Shown here: positions 1-8,663 of the stretch, piece by piece
Layout of the letters: each line of letters starts with the position of its first letter
Position numbering within the stretch: position 1 is the first letter of the stretch
Assembly (NCBI RefSeq): GCF_034931025.1
Contig: NZ_JAYGIL010000013.1
Coordinates: 62,001 to 126,000, forward strand
DNA length: 64,000 bases
From: Arcicella gelida
GTDB lineage: Bacteria > Bacteroidota > Bacteroidia > Cytophagales > Spirosomataceae
Direction of reading: 5' to 3'
Position numbers and translations under genes: made by a program
The notes under the pieces: model-generated
What the model saw: only the letters and a program-made list of their open reading frames with translations
What the model was told of the DNA's origin: nothing
Databases searched by the model: none

Positions 1-6
1 ACCTTA

Positions 7-897
7 TTATTTTTTTCCTCTAACAGCCCGAGCAATGGCTACCCATTTTTCTTCTGAAACTTCGTTTAAATCTGAAAATTCTCCTGCTCCCATTAGCCAT
101 TCTCCGCCGTCAATTGTAATTACTTCACCGTTGATATATGACGAAAATTCTGACATTAGGTAAGCTGCCAAATTCGCTAATTCTTGATGTTCACCTACTC
201 TCTTTAATGGAATTCTGTTTTCTGGTGCTAATTTATTCGCCAACTCCTCTCCCATCGCTTCTGCTGGGAAAAGACGCTCCCAAGCTCCTTGTGTTGGAAA
301 TGGACCGGGTGCGATGGCATTGAAACGGATGCCGTACTTCGCTCCCCACTCTACTGCCAAAGAGCGTGTCAGAGCCAAAACCCCTGCTTTTGCCGTTGCT
401 GAAGGCACAACATAAGCCGAACCTGTCCAAGCATAAGTAGTCACGATTGACATTACTGTTCCCTTTATTTTTTGCTCAATCCAATATTTCCCAAGGGCTA
501 AACTAAAATTATAAGAGCCTTTCAGCACAATATCAACAACAATATCAAAAGCTTTGTGTGATAGTTTCTCTGTTGGGCTAATAAAATTGCCAGCGGCATT
601 ATTTACCAAGCCATGAACTGCCCCAAAATGCTCGACAGAAGCTTTTAGCACATTTTCTACTTCTTCATAATTCCGTGCATCGCAGGCGATTGCCAATACT
701 TTCCCTCCTGTTTCGTCCATGAGTTCCGCAGCAGTTTCGTCCAAAACTGCCTTTTTTCTTGAAGCAATCACAACATTAGCTCCTAGCTCTAAAAAATATT
801 TTGACATCGAACGCCCCAAACCGGTTCCTCCACCTGTCACAATAATTGTTTTTCCTCGCAAGGCTCCATCCCTTAGCATTGGTTCATTAAAATTCAT
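7..897 (-). CDS. SDR oxidoreductase, 2,4-dienoyl-CoA reductase-like
   Basis: NADP(H)-dependent short-chain dehydrogenase/reductase of 296 residues, most like the 2,4-dienoyl-CoA reductase (DECR) branch that reduces dienoyl-CoA during breakdown of unsaturated fatty acids. The Rossmann motif TGGGTGLG is at residues 21-28 and NNAAGNF at 99-105. The usual YxxxK Tyr is replaced by Ser (PSATAK). A Tyr at 155 lies exactly 15 residues before Lys170, the same arrangement as the DECR catalytic Tyr/Lys, so this is a family trait and not damage. PGP and the C-terminal TIDGG strand are present. The gene stands alone; the next gene is YceI, 170 bp upstream on the same strand. Exact substrate is inferred from motif layout only; another enoyl-CoA reductase of the same subfamily is possible. 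Confidence 0.88.
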   Translation of the reverse strand: MNFNEPMLRDGALRGKTIIVTGGGTGLGRSMSKYFLELGANVVIASRKKAVLDETAAELMDETGGKVLAIACDARNYEEVENVLKASVEHFGAVHGLVNNAAGNFISPTEKLSHKAFDIVVDIVLKGSYNFSLALGKYWIEQKIKGTVMSIVTTYAWTGSAYVVPSATAKAGVLALTRSLAVEWGAKYGIRFNAIAPGPFPTQGAWERLFPAEAMGEELANKLAPENRIPLKRVGEHQELANLAAYLMSEFSSYINGEVITIDGGEWLMGAGEFSDLNEVSEEKWVAIARAVRGKK

Positions 898-995
898 AAT
901 CTAAAATTTATACAATTTCAAGATAAAATATAATGCAATATGAATTAAATAAAATTATTATGCAAGCATACCTTTGTCGATTTTATTGAACAAAG

Positions 996-1041
996 AAAAA
1001 TCCTCATAAAGCATCAGAAAGAATACTTTACAAGGATTTTA
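996..1041 (-). terminator. Hairpin terminator of the YceI gene
   Basis: Arms AAAATCCT (997-1004) and AGGATTTT (1033-1040), continued inward by TAAAG/CTTTA. Read on the minus strand the stem is followed by a T run. It lies just after the YceI stop codon. Confidence 0.6.
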
Positions 1042-1067
1042 AAACCTAGAATGAAGGTTTAGGAAAA

Positions 1068-1667
1068 TTATTTTCCAGCAACTAAAGTTACATCTAAATT
1101 GAAAACGTCATCAATAGCTTTGTCACCGATTGATTCGAAGAATTTCTTAGAACCGTACTTCACGTTGAAATCTGTTCTGTCAACTGGAATAGAAGCCGTT
1201 GCAGTAGTTTTTCCACCAGCAACAGTAATTTTTGCAGGGAAAGTGATTGATTTTGTGATGCCGTGTAAAGTTAAATCTCCTGTGATGTTTGCACCAGCTA
1301 CTTTAGTGATTTTGAAAGTAGAAGTTGGGAATTTTTCTACTTCGAAGAAATCACCAGTTGTGATGTGACCGATGAATTTTTTGTTGTATTCTGCATCAGT
1401 GATGTCAGTACAAACGATTGATTTCATGTCAATTATAAAGCTACCACCAGTTACTTTGTTTCCTGAAGTTACTAATGAACCTGAAGAAATAGCAATTGTA
1501 CCTTCATGCTGACCTGTTACTTTTTTAGCTAACCAGTGAATTTTACTTCCTTTAGTATCAACTGCTAAAGTTGTTGCTTTTTTTCCTGTGTTTGGAGTAC
1601 CTGCAACTGCTACGTTTACAAACAAAGCTGCTGCTAAAACGCTAAGAATAGATTTGATAGATTTCAT
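1068..1667 (-). CDS. YceI family periplasmic lipid-binding protein
   Basis: Exported protein of 199 residues. A signal peptide (residues 1-22, ending AVA) precedes a YceI beta-barrel (lipocalin-like) domain, which in characterised relatives binds polyisoprenoids or other amphiphiles in the periplasm. Typical YceI strings are seen: SKIHWLAKKVTGQHEGTI, the GDLTLHGITKSITFP strand and VDRTDFNVKYGS near the C-terminus. Two MarR-family regulator genes lie directly upstream on the same strand (stop of the nearer one to this start is 32 bp), so it is probably the effector gene of a MarR-YceI unit. The ligand cannot be told from sequence. Confidence 0.92.
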   Translation of the reverse strand: MKSIKSILSVLAAALFVNVAVAGTPNTGKKATTLAVDTKGSKIHWLAKKVTGQHEGTIAISSGSLVTSGNKVTGGSFIIDMKSIVCTDITDAEYNKKFIGHITTGDFFEVEKFPTSTFKITKVAGANITGDLTLHGITKSITFPAKITVAGGKTTATASIPVDRTDFNVKYGSKKFFESIGDKAIDDVFNLDVTLVAGK

Positions 1668-1699
1668 TACTTGATTTTATTTATTATTATTTATTAAAA

Positions 1700-2173
1700 T
1701 TATTGTTGTTCTGATTCGGGTGGCGATTGTCTTAATTTATCCAACAAATCGCTTAATTGTAAAGCTTCACTTTCTGTTAAACCATAAAGTTGTTGCTCCC
1801 ATTGTTTTTGTAATACATCAAGTTCAGCTAATAAGTCTAAACCTTTTTGAGTAATCAAAATATCAACAGCACGGCGGTCGTTCGGGCATTCACGTCTTAG
1901 CACCATTTCTTTTAACAAAAGCTTATCCACTAATCTTGAAGCATTAGACATTTTATCCAACATTCTTTCAATAATTCCTATTACAGTAATAGGCTCTGGA
2001 TGATGCCCTCTTAAAATTCTAAGAACGTTGTATTGCTGAAGTGTTAAATCATAAGGTTTTAAAACTTCCATTTGCAAAGTAGCCAACCAATTGTTTGTAT
2101 AGACAATATTGACCATCGCTTTCGAATGGGCTGATTTAAAGCTTGCTTGTTTTATGTCTTTTTCGATGCTCAT
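1700..2173 (-). CDS. MarR family transcriptional regulator (copy 2)
   Basis: Winged-helix DNA-binding repressor of 157 residues. The ATG at 2171-2173 (MSIEKDIKQ) is chosen over an upstream non-ATG start because it aligns with the start of the neighbouring paralogue. The recognition region ERMLDKMSNASRLVDKL (about residues 70-86) is shared word for word with the paralogue at 2274-2741. The helices around NVLRILRGHHP and the wing DRRAVDILITQKGL are typical of MarR. It sits 32 bp upstream of the YceI gene and probably controls it. Three 15-bp-phased ATTTAATG repeats occur in its own upstream region (2192-2230) and may be its operator. Inducer unknown. Confidence 0.9.
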   Translation of the reverse strand: MSIEKDIKQASFKSAHSKAMVNIVYTNNWLATLQMEVLKPYDLTLQQYNVLRILRGHHPEPITVIGIIERMLDKMSNASRLVDKLLLKEMVLRRECPNDRRAVDILITQKGLDLLAELDVLQKQWEQQLYGLTESEALQLSDLLDKLRQSPPESEQQ

Positions 2174-2191
2174 AATTTTATTACGATACAA

Positions 2192-2230
2192 ATTTAATGT
2201 AAAAACATTTAATGTCAATACATTTAATTG
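2192..2230 (-). promoter_or_regulatory. Phased ATTTAATG direct repeats, candidate MarR operator
   Basis: ATTTAATGT starts at 2192 and 2207 and ATTTAATTG at 2222 on the plus strand, an exact 15-bp period. They fall 19 to 57 bp upstream of the MarR copy 2 start. The regularity suggests protein binding; assignment to a MarR protein is inference from position. Confidence 0.4.
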
Positions 2231-2273
2231 TTAATTTTTTGTTAATAAAAACAACACGCTGATTATCAAATAC

Positions 2274-2741
2274 TTAAAATCGTTTACTTACAGAATCTCT
2301 CATCTTATTCAGTAAATTATGAAGTATTTTAATCTCTTCCTTCGTCAATCTTGAGTAATTTGCTTCCCATAAAGCTACTTTTTTGTTTAGTTCATCTACT
2401 AATAATAACCCTTTAGGAGTAATGGCAACGTTCATTGAACGCTTATCTATCTTTGAACGAACTTTCACAACAAGTTTTTTTTCGATTAATTTATCTACCA
2501 AACGAGAAGCATTAGACATTTTATCTAACATTCTTTCAAGAATGAAATTGACCGAAACTGTATCAGGATGACTTTCACAAAGGATTTTTAACACGAAATA
2601 TTGTTTATCCGAGAGATTATAGGGCTTTAAAAGTTGGGTATAGTGGTTCAATAACCAACTATCAGTGTACATCAAATTGACCGCAACTTTTTGATAAACA
2701 TTCTTAAAGGACTTCTGCTTAATGTCTTTTTCAATGGACAT
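2274..2741 (-). CDS. MarR family transcriptional regulator (copy 1)
   Basis: Winged-helix regulator of 155 residues, a clear paralogue of the gene immediately downstream. Both begin MSIEKDIKQ, share the block ERMLDKMSNASRLVDKL and have the same length. They differ more at the ends and in the wing (DKRSMNVAITPKGL here, DRRAVDILITQKGL there), so the duplication is not recent. Transcription order is copy 1, copy 2, YceI, with 100 bp between the two regulators, enough for a separate promoter. Ligand and targets are unknown; duplicate MarR genes often respond to different small molecules. Confidence 0.9.
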   Translation of the reverse strand: MSIEKDIKQKSFKNVYQKVAVNLMYTDSWLLNHYTQLLKPYNLSDKQYFVLKILCESHPDTVSVNFILERMLDKMSNASRLVDKLIEKKLVVKVRSKIDKRSMNVAITPKGLLLVDELNKKVALWEANYSRLTKEEIKILHNLLNKMRDSVSKRF

Positions 2742-2844
2742 AATCTAATCGTTTACTTAGGTTAAACTTTATACTAATTTAAAAAACGTAAGCTAATGAG
2801 ATATTGTTTCGTAATGGCTTAAAACTTAGTTAACGGTCATTTTT

Positions 2845-4788
2845 TCACCTAAAAGGTACAATTTCAGGTGCCGAAATATCAAAATCTTTTAGTCTTAAAT
2901 TATAAGTATCATTAAATGAGGCATTCAAAACTTGAATATTTGGCAGGTTCGGGAAGTATGAGAATTTAATCTGGAAAGTATTAAAGGTTAAATTTTCATT
3001 CCTAAGACGTATCCCAATACCAATACTTGTATAGGGAGTTTGCTTGAACAAAAACTCATTTTTTGGATTTATAAATGCAAAATCTGTCTGAAAAAATGGG
3101 GCAATTCTGAATCCTACAAAATTCAATTTTGAAAAAAAGACTATCTGATAACCCAAACCCATTTTTTTCGTTCCCCAAAGTTTATCGCTATTTACATCTA
3201 ATATTCCATTTTCACGATTAACATTGATGAACTCTCCAGTATAACGTTGTGTCCCAAAGGCATATCGTAAATTAACAAAATGCCTGATTTGTGTTCGCCT
3301 TCTAAAAGCATGAAGCGTACTGAAATAATTCGATTCAATACTCATTCCAGTTGTGCCATTTGAATAACCCCCAACATTTATTAATCCATACAAATAACCC
3401 GCTTTGCCTATGTACTCTCCTTTCGCAAGTTTTATACCTGCATACCAGCGGTGTCCAAAAGCATCTGAGTTTTCAGCACCTGTTACAAAAGTCGCTAAGT
3501 AACCGTAAGGAACGTCTTCCGTTAATCCGAAACCATAAATCAAAATATCACGTTTGTATTTTCTGTTTGAAAAACCTATTCCAATCAAATAATCTCGATG
3601 ATTTCTAAAAAGTTGATTGGTATCAGCTGTTACTTCTGGGCGTTTATCGAACCTGATATCGCTAAATCTGAGTCCGACTACAAATCTGGAACGACTATCT
3701 TTTCCTTTGTTCAAAAAATTTATTTTAAAGGCACGAGCCAACCAAAAATCTATAAAATCTTTTTTGATAGGAAAAAAGAAATTAGTGCTATCGTTAAGAC
3801 GATAGGTTGTGCCATCATAAGCCCTGAATTGTGTCCGCTCATTTTCATCTTTACTTACGACAAAACCTCCTGCCAATTTCATTTCTGGTGTAAGAAAAGG
3901 ACGAAAAAGCCGAAAAGCATAATGACTAGAAGTTCTTTTCAGCTCTAATTCAGCCTGACCAGTCACAAATGTTCGACCGATATAAGGAATGGTATAAGTA
4001 CTGGCATATTCTAAAGCAGGTTTTTCACGGGTATTCATGAAAAAAGTATTACTCCACGAATGTCCAAGTCCTCTAAAATTCACTTGTCGAACTCTGATTG
4101 AATAATTTTGTAAACCATTCGCTTCTCCATCAACAATAAAAGACCAAATATCTTGGGTAAGTACTAATAAATCTACCAAATTAGGATACTCTGGGTCGGG
4201 CAAAACCAAAATTCTGGCATCATGTAGAATAGCACTTTGCCGCATCAAACGCTCGTTATCTCTTAATCTATCAGCATCAACAATATCACCTACGTTAAAT
4301 AATAGAAACGATTTTCGAATTACACTCTCCTGAGTATTCGCATGCAATGAACTCAAAAACTTTTCAAAACCTTCTGCAATTCTAGTGGTATCTGCAATAC
4401 TTTCTCCGAATACTCTTAGGCGTTTTACATAGATTTTTCGGATTACTCTACCTTCATATTCGGTAAATGGATCGTCTTCAATTTTTACAATTTCTTGCCC
4501 TTGATTGTTGGTATTATAAACATCTTTGAACAAAGCATGATGGATTTCTCTGAGAATTTTATTTTTAGAAAACTTCTTTTTAAGATTCGTAAAAGTAACA
4601 CTGTCCTTTTTAGATTTCATACTGACATCTAATGGAGTTGCTTTTACCTTTGGAGTTTCTGTCGTAATTGAGTCTAAATTTTGTGCAAATAGATTGATTG
4701 GAGTGATAAAAAGTAATATACACATGAAGAAAATAAACTTCATGAGCTGATTGACTGAATTTGAGTAAATTTGTCGAGTTTTATTCAT
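2845..4788 (-). CDS. Outer-membrane beta-barrel protein with POTRA-like N-terminal region
   Basis: Predicted outer-membrane protein of 647 residues. A signal peptide (hydrophobic stretch about residues 16-35, ending FAQ) is followed by a periplasmic part. From about residue 110 that part resembles a POTRA-type module: RVIRKIYVKRLRVFG, then a repeat of LRDNERLMRQSAILHDARILVLP, and VDLLVLTQDIWS. From about residue 220 to the end there are alternating amphipathic strands typical of a barrel, with long strands ending in aromatic residues. This layout is that of the wider Omp85/BamA-TamA superfamily, but the C-terminus ends PEIVPFR and I see no clear RGF motif, so it is not called BamA. Its start is only 28 bp from the divergent maf gene. 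Confidence 0.7.
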   Translation of the reverse strand: MNKTRQIYSNSVNQLMKFIFFMCILLFITPINLFAQNLDSITTETPKVKATPLDVSMKSKKDSVTFTNLKKKFSKNKILREIHHALFKDVYNTNNQGQEIVKIEDDPFTEYEGRVIRKIYVKRLRVFGESIADTTRIAEGFEKFLSSLHANTQESVIRKSFLLFNVGDIVDADRLRDNERLMRQSAILHDARILVLPDPEYPNLVDLLVLTQDIWSFIVDGEANGLQNYSIRVRQVNFRGLGHSWSNTFFMNTREKPALEYASTYTIPYIGRTFVTGQAELELKRTSSHYAFRLFRPFLTPEMKLAGGFVVSKDENERTQFRAYDGTTYRLNDSTNFFFPIKKDFIDFWLARAFKINFLNKGKDSRSRFVVGLRFSDIRFDKRPEVTADTNQLFRNHRDYLIGIGFSNRKYKRDILIYGFGLTEDVPYGYLATFVTGAENSDAFGHRWYAGIKLAKGEYIGKAGYLYGLINVGGYSNGTTGMSIESNYFSTLHAFRRRTQIRHFVNLRYAFGTQRYTGEFINVNRENGILDVNSDKLWGTKKMGLGYQIVFFSKLNFVGFRIAPFFQTDFAFINPKNEFLFKQTPYTSIGIGIRLRNENLTFNTFQIKFSYFPNLPNIQVLNASFNDTYNLRLKDFDISAPEIVPFR

Positions 4789-4816
4789 TAATTTTAATTT
4801 CCCAAAACAAAAAATA

Positions 4817-5398
4817 ATGCTTCAATTAACTAAACCACTTATTTTGGCATCTAACTCGCCACGTCGCCAACAGTTATTAAGAGAGGCTGGGTTTGAGTTT
4901 ACTGTTAAAGTAAAAGATACCAACGAAGACTTTCCTAATACGATGCCCGCCATTGAAGTTCCTGCATTTTTAGCACTCAAAAAAGCTGAAGCTTTCAAAG
5001 AAGAACTTGATGATCAAATCATTCTTACTGCCGATACCATCGTGGTTGTGGAGAATGATATTCTAAATAAACCCAAAGATGCTATCGAAGCAAGCCTGAT
5101 GCTTAAAAAATTATCGGGTCGTCAGCACCAAGTAATCACTGGCGTTTGCGTGATGACAAAGGAAGGTACGCAAAATTTCGTCGATATTGCCAATGTTTTC
5201 TTCCGTGAACTAACGAATCAAGAAATTGAATATTACATTAAAACCTGCAAGCCCTTCGATAAAGCTGGTGCTTACGGTGTTCAAGATTTTATAGGTATGG
5301 TAGGCATTCCACGCATGGAAGGTTCATATTTTACTGTGATGGGTTTGCCCGTTCACCGTGTTTATGATGCCCTTCAACCTTTCTTTAAAATTCAATAA
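4817..5398 (+). CDS. maf: Maf family nucleotide pyrophosphatase
   Basis: House-cleaning nucleoside triphosphate pyrophosphatase of 193 residues, converting dTTP/UTP-type or modified NTPs to monophosphates. Family hallmarks: ASNSPRRQQLLREAG at residues 11-25 (phosphate-binding SxSPRR motif), TADTIVV (catalytic Asp) at about 73-79, the LSGRQHQVITGV block and the KAGAYGVQD motif near residue 150. Length is normal. The gene is divergent from the barrel protein to its left with a very short shared promoter region. Exact nucleotide preference within the family is not determined. Confidence 0.95.
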   Translation: MLQLTKPLILASNSPRRQQLLREAGFEFTVKVKDTNEDFPNTMPAIEVPAFLALKKAEAFKEELDDQIILTADTIVVVENDILNKPKDAIEASLMLKKLSGRQHQVITGVCVMTKEGTQNFVDIANVFFRELTNQEIEYYIKTCKPFDKAGAYGVQDFIGMVGIPRMEGSYFTVMGLPVHRVYDALQPFFKIQ

Positions 5399-5622
5399 AA
5401 TACTGTTTATCAAACATTTAGTTTCTGGTTCTGTAAAATACTTCTTCTTTACATAACTAGAAGCTAAACGCTGATTTTTTCTGCTCTTTTCGGTCAAAAT
5501 TCAACCAATAATACTATTAAACAATTAAATATTTCTACATTATACCTGTGTAGCACTCTACCAAAGTACTCGCTCCTTTCTAGTACCTTCGGGTTTCCAT
5601 TGACCAACTTTTTATAAACATC

Positions 5623-8403
5623 ATGAAAAAATCAACAATACTATTCGCTCTGCTTTGGGTGATTAGCCTCTGCTCTTTTGCACAGGTCGTCACTACAATA
5701 CCAGCTTTACCAAATGGTGACCAAGAAATTACAATCATCTTCAATCTTAAACTTGCTAAAGATGCTCGTGCAAAAGCTTTATTAGGCAAAACATCCGACG
5801 TTTACTTATGGTCGGGTGCGGGTACTACCGAAACAGGCGATGCCTTTCAATATCAACCTGCTGGACAAAGCAATTTTGCCCAACCTTTTGAAAAAGGGAA
5901 AATGACTTCACTCGGCAATGACCAATGGAGTATCAAAATGAAACCTAGAGATTATTATGCTGTTCCAGTTTCTTCAACCATCAAAAGGCTTGGAGCATTG
6001 TTAAAAAGTGGCGATGGAACTGCCCAAACCGAAGACATTTTCATAACAATGTACGATAATAAGCTCAATGTGGCTTTTATTCAACCTCAAGAAAAAACAT
6101 TTTTTGCCAACGCTGGCAGTACTATTCCCATTGTAGCGGTGGCATCTCAAAAAGCTAATTTAAACTTAACAGTAAATGGTAGCACTGTTTTAACAAGTAT
6201 AAATAGTGATTCTTTGAAGTATTCACTGAATGTAGGAAATATCTCAGGAGCAATACAAACTGTAAAATTTACTGCCACAAGCCTAACCGAAACATCAACT
6301 ACAGAATTTATTGTTACTGTGAAACCAACCCCAATTACAGAAGCCTTACCAGCGGGATTAAAAGATGGAATTAATTATATTTCAGACACGAAAGTTGCTT
6401 TAGTACTTTTTGCTCCGAAAAAAGATTTTGTTTACCTCATTGGTGATTTTAATCAATGGAAAAGTGATGCAAAATTTCTGATGAAACGTACTCCTGATGG
6501 CAATCGTTACTGGTTAGAAATTGATGGCTTAAACAAAGGGGAAGAATACGCTTATCAGTATTTAGTAAATGGTACTTTAGCCGTGGGCGACCCATATTCC
6601 GAAAAAATACTCGACCCTAATAATGACCAATACATTACAAGTAGTACTTATCCGAACCTGAAAAAACTTCCTGAAACGGTAAAAAGTATTGCTTCGGTTT
6701 TTCAGATTGGACAAACGCCTTATCCATGGAAAACGACTAATTTCAAACGTCCTTCACAAGATAATTTGGTGATTTACGAATTACATATTCGTGATTTTGA
6801 TACTGATGGTTCTTACAAAAATGCTATCAATAGAATTCCTTATTTAAAAACATTGGGTATCAATTGTATCGAATTAATGCCAGTAACAGAATTTACTGGA
6901 AATGATTCTTGGGGCTATAATCCAATTTACTACTTCGCAGCCGATAAAGCTTATGGCACTAGAGAAGACCTCAAGAAATTCATTGATACTTGTCATGAAA
7001 ATGGCATTGCAGTAGTATTAGACATTGTTTTCAACCAAGCGGATTATGAATTCCCTTATGTAAAAATGTATTGGGATGGCTCACAACCTTCTACTGATTC
7101 GCCTTTTTTCAATCAGCAAGCAAACCATCCATTTAGTGTTTTCTTCGATTTCAATCATGAAAGTATCAATACCAAAGCTTATGTAAATCGTGCGAATGAA
7201 TTTTGGTTAAAAGAATATAATATTGATGGCTATCGAGTGGATTTAGCCAAAGGTTTTACCCAAAAAAGTTCTTCAAACGATAGTCAGTTTAGACTGTACG
7301 ACCAAAGTAGAGTTGATATTTTGAAAGGCTATTATGATAATATCAGAAGCTTCGATAAAGATGCGTACTTCATCCTAGAATTATTTTCAGAAGATAAAGA
7401 AGAACAAACCTTTACAGATTTGGGAATGATGGTTTGGGCAAATCTTAACGGAGAATTCAGAAATGCTGTGAAAGGAAATGCCAGTGACTTCAGCAGGCTT
7501 TCATACAAAGCACATGGATTCAAAAATGCTGGAGCAATTGCTTATATGGAAAGTCACGATGAAGAAAGAATCGCTTTTGATGCCTTAAAAAACAGTAAAG
7601 CGATTTTTAGTGTGGCAACCGTAATGGAAAGAACAAAAGCCGCAGCAGCGATGTTTTTTGCGATTCCTGGACCAAAAATGATTTGGCAATTTGGAGAGTT
7701 GGGCTACGATGTGTCGATTGACCAAAATGGTAGAACGGGCAAAAAACCTATTCGTTGGGACTATAAAGACGATGCCGACCGCCTAAAACTTTATAAAGTA
7801 TTTGCTGAATTGATTAAACTCAAAACAACGCAGGAAATATTTAAAACAAGTGATTTTCAGACTGACCTTACTTCGACGGTAAAAAGAATCACTTTAAATT
7901 CATCTTCACAGAAAATTATCTTGGTTGCCAATCTTGATTTAGAACAGAAAACAATCACAGATGTTTTTCAAAGTACGGGCAAATGGTATGATTTCTTTAC
8001 TAATTCAGAAATCAATATAAGCGATACAAAAACTAAATATGTATTAGCACCGGGGCAATTTCATGTGTTGAGTAATGTAGCTTTAGCCAAACCAGAAGCC
8101 AATTTAGTCCCTTGGAAACTAGAAGAAGAAAGAATTTTGGCAAATGCAGAAGAACAAGAAGTGGGTATTAAAGTCTATCCAAATCCAAGTGAAGAAATCA
8201 TTACGGTTGAAGTAAACACTCAACAAAAAGGAACGATTTTACTTAAAATCAATAATTTATTGGGGAAACCAGTTTATGAAAGTGAACAAAAAGACGCTGG
8301 TAAAATCTATCCTATCGACATCCGTCAACTTCCACAAGGAATTTATTTACTGAATGTCAGCCAAGGAGAAAAACAATTCACGAAGAAATTCATCAAAAAA
8401 TAA
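5623..8403 (+). CDS. Secreted GH13 alpha-amylase family enzyme with CBM48-like module and T9SS tail
   Basis: Exported glycan hydrolase of 926 residues. Signal peptide 1-20 (SLCSFA|Q). An N-terminal beta region (20-240) is followed by a CBM48/E-set starch-binding module (about 250-345, KDFVYLIGDFNQW) and a GH13 TIM barrel (about 380-800). All GH13 motifs are present: DIVFNQ (region I, from Asp467), GYRVD with Arg538 and nucleophile Asp540, Glu586 in FILELF, and SHDEE with Asp646. The C-terminal 70 residues begin VYPNPSEEI and end in basic residues, the type A sorting domain of the type IX secretion system, so the enzyme should reach the cell surface or medium. Likely alpha-glucan (starch, glycogen, pullulan) degradation; bond specificity is not resolvable. 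A hairpin and tandem repeat follow the stop codon. Confidence 0.93.
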   Translation: MKKSTILFALLWVISLCSFAQVVTTIPALPNGDQEITIIFNLKLAKDARAKALLGKTSDVYLWSGAGTTETGDAFQYQPAGQSNFAQPFEKGKMTSLGNDQWSIKMKPRDYYAVPVSSTIKRLGALLKSGDGTAQTEDIFITMYDNKLNVAFIQPQEKTFFANAGSTIPIVAVASQKANLNLTVNGSTVLTSINSDSLKYSLNVGNISGAIQTVKFTATSLTETSTTEFIVTVKPTPITEALPAGLKDGINYISDTKVALVLFAPKKDFVYLIGDFNQWKSDAKFLMKRTPDGNRYWLEIDGLNKGEEYAYQYLVNGTLAVGDPYSEKILDPNNDQYITSSTYPNLKKLPETVKSIASVFQIGQTPYPWKTTNFKRPSQDNLVIYELHIRDFDTDGSYKNAINRIPYLKTLGINCIELMPVTEFTGNDSWGYNPIYYFAADKAYGTREDLKKFIDTCHENGIAVVLDIVFNQADYEFPYVKMYWDGSQPSTDSPFFNQQANHPFSVFFDFNHESINTKAYVNRANEFWLKEYNIDGYRVDLAKGFTQKSSSNDSQFRLYDQSRVDILKGYYDNIRSFDKDAYFILELFSEDKEEQTFTDLGMMVWANLNGEFRNAVKGNASDFSRLSYKAHGFKNAGAIAYMESHDEERIAFDALKNSKAIFSVATVMERTKAAAAMFFAIPGPKMIWQFGELGYDVSIDQNGRTGKKPIRWDYKDDADRLKLYKVFAELIKLKTTQEIFKTSDFQTDLTSTVKRITLNSSSQKIILVANLDLEQKTITDVFQSTGKWYDFFTNSEINISDTKTKYVLAPGQFHVLSNVALAKPEANLVPWKLEEERILANAEEQEVGIKVYPNPSEEIITVEVNTQQKGTILLKINNLLGKPVYESEQKDAGKIYPIDIRQLPQGIYLLNVSQGEKQFTKKFIKK

Positions 8404-8412
8404 ACTGAAATT

Positions 8413-8445
8413 ATGTCTTGAGCGTCTTTTAGATGCTCAAGACAT
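8413..8445. terminator. 14-bp hairpin after the amylase gene
   Basis: ATGTCTTGAGCGTC and GATGCTCAAGACAT form a 14-bp stem with one G-T pair around a TTTTA loop, 10 bp after the amylase stop. No T run follows directly; the 63-bp repeats with T-tailed hairpins begin within its 3' arm. Confidence 0.55.
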
Positions 8446-8629
8446 ACTTGAAGTATCTCACGAGATACTTTTTTGCGGTATTTTGCGGTAATTTATATCT
8501 CACGACATACTTGAAGTATCTCGTGAGATATTTTTTTGCGGTATTTTGCGGGATTTAGTATCAACCGATATACTTGAAGTATCTCGTGAGATACTTTTTT
8601 ACGGTATTTTGCGGTTTTTAGTATCAACC
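8441..8629. repeat. Three tandem 63-bp repeats, each with a terminator-like hairpin
   Basis: Units start at 8441, 8504 and 8567 and are exactly 63 bp each. Every unit has the self-complementary core AAGTATCTC..GAGATA(C/T)TT followed by a T run, an overlapping alternative palindrome ATACTTGAAGTAT, and a doubled GCGGTATTTT/GCGG segment. The last nine bases of units 2 and 3 match (GTATCAACC) while unit 1 differs. They fill the gap between two convergent genes, so serial termination is plausible; dispersal elsewhere in the genome cannot be seen from here. Confidence 0.9.
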
Positions 8630-8663
8630 GAAATAATCAAAGTAGGAAACAGTAATTTCTTGA

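Noticed and set aside
969..976. TACCTTTG promoter box on the plus strand
   Set aside because: Matches the -7 consensus, but only antisense DNA of YceI follows and no -33 element is visible; probably chance.
3598..3948. Plus-strand 116-residue ORF inside the barrel gene
   Set aside because: Antisense shadow of the 647-residue gene, with composition of a reversed coding frame.
8441..8629. CRISPR array
   Set aside because: Units are contiguous 63-bp copies without unique spacers, and no cas gene is near.
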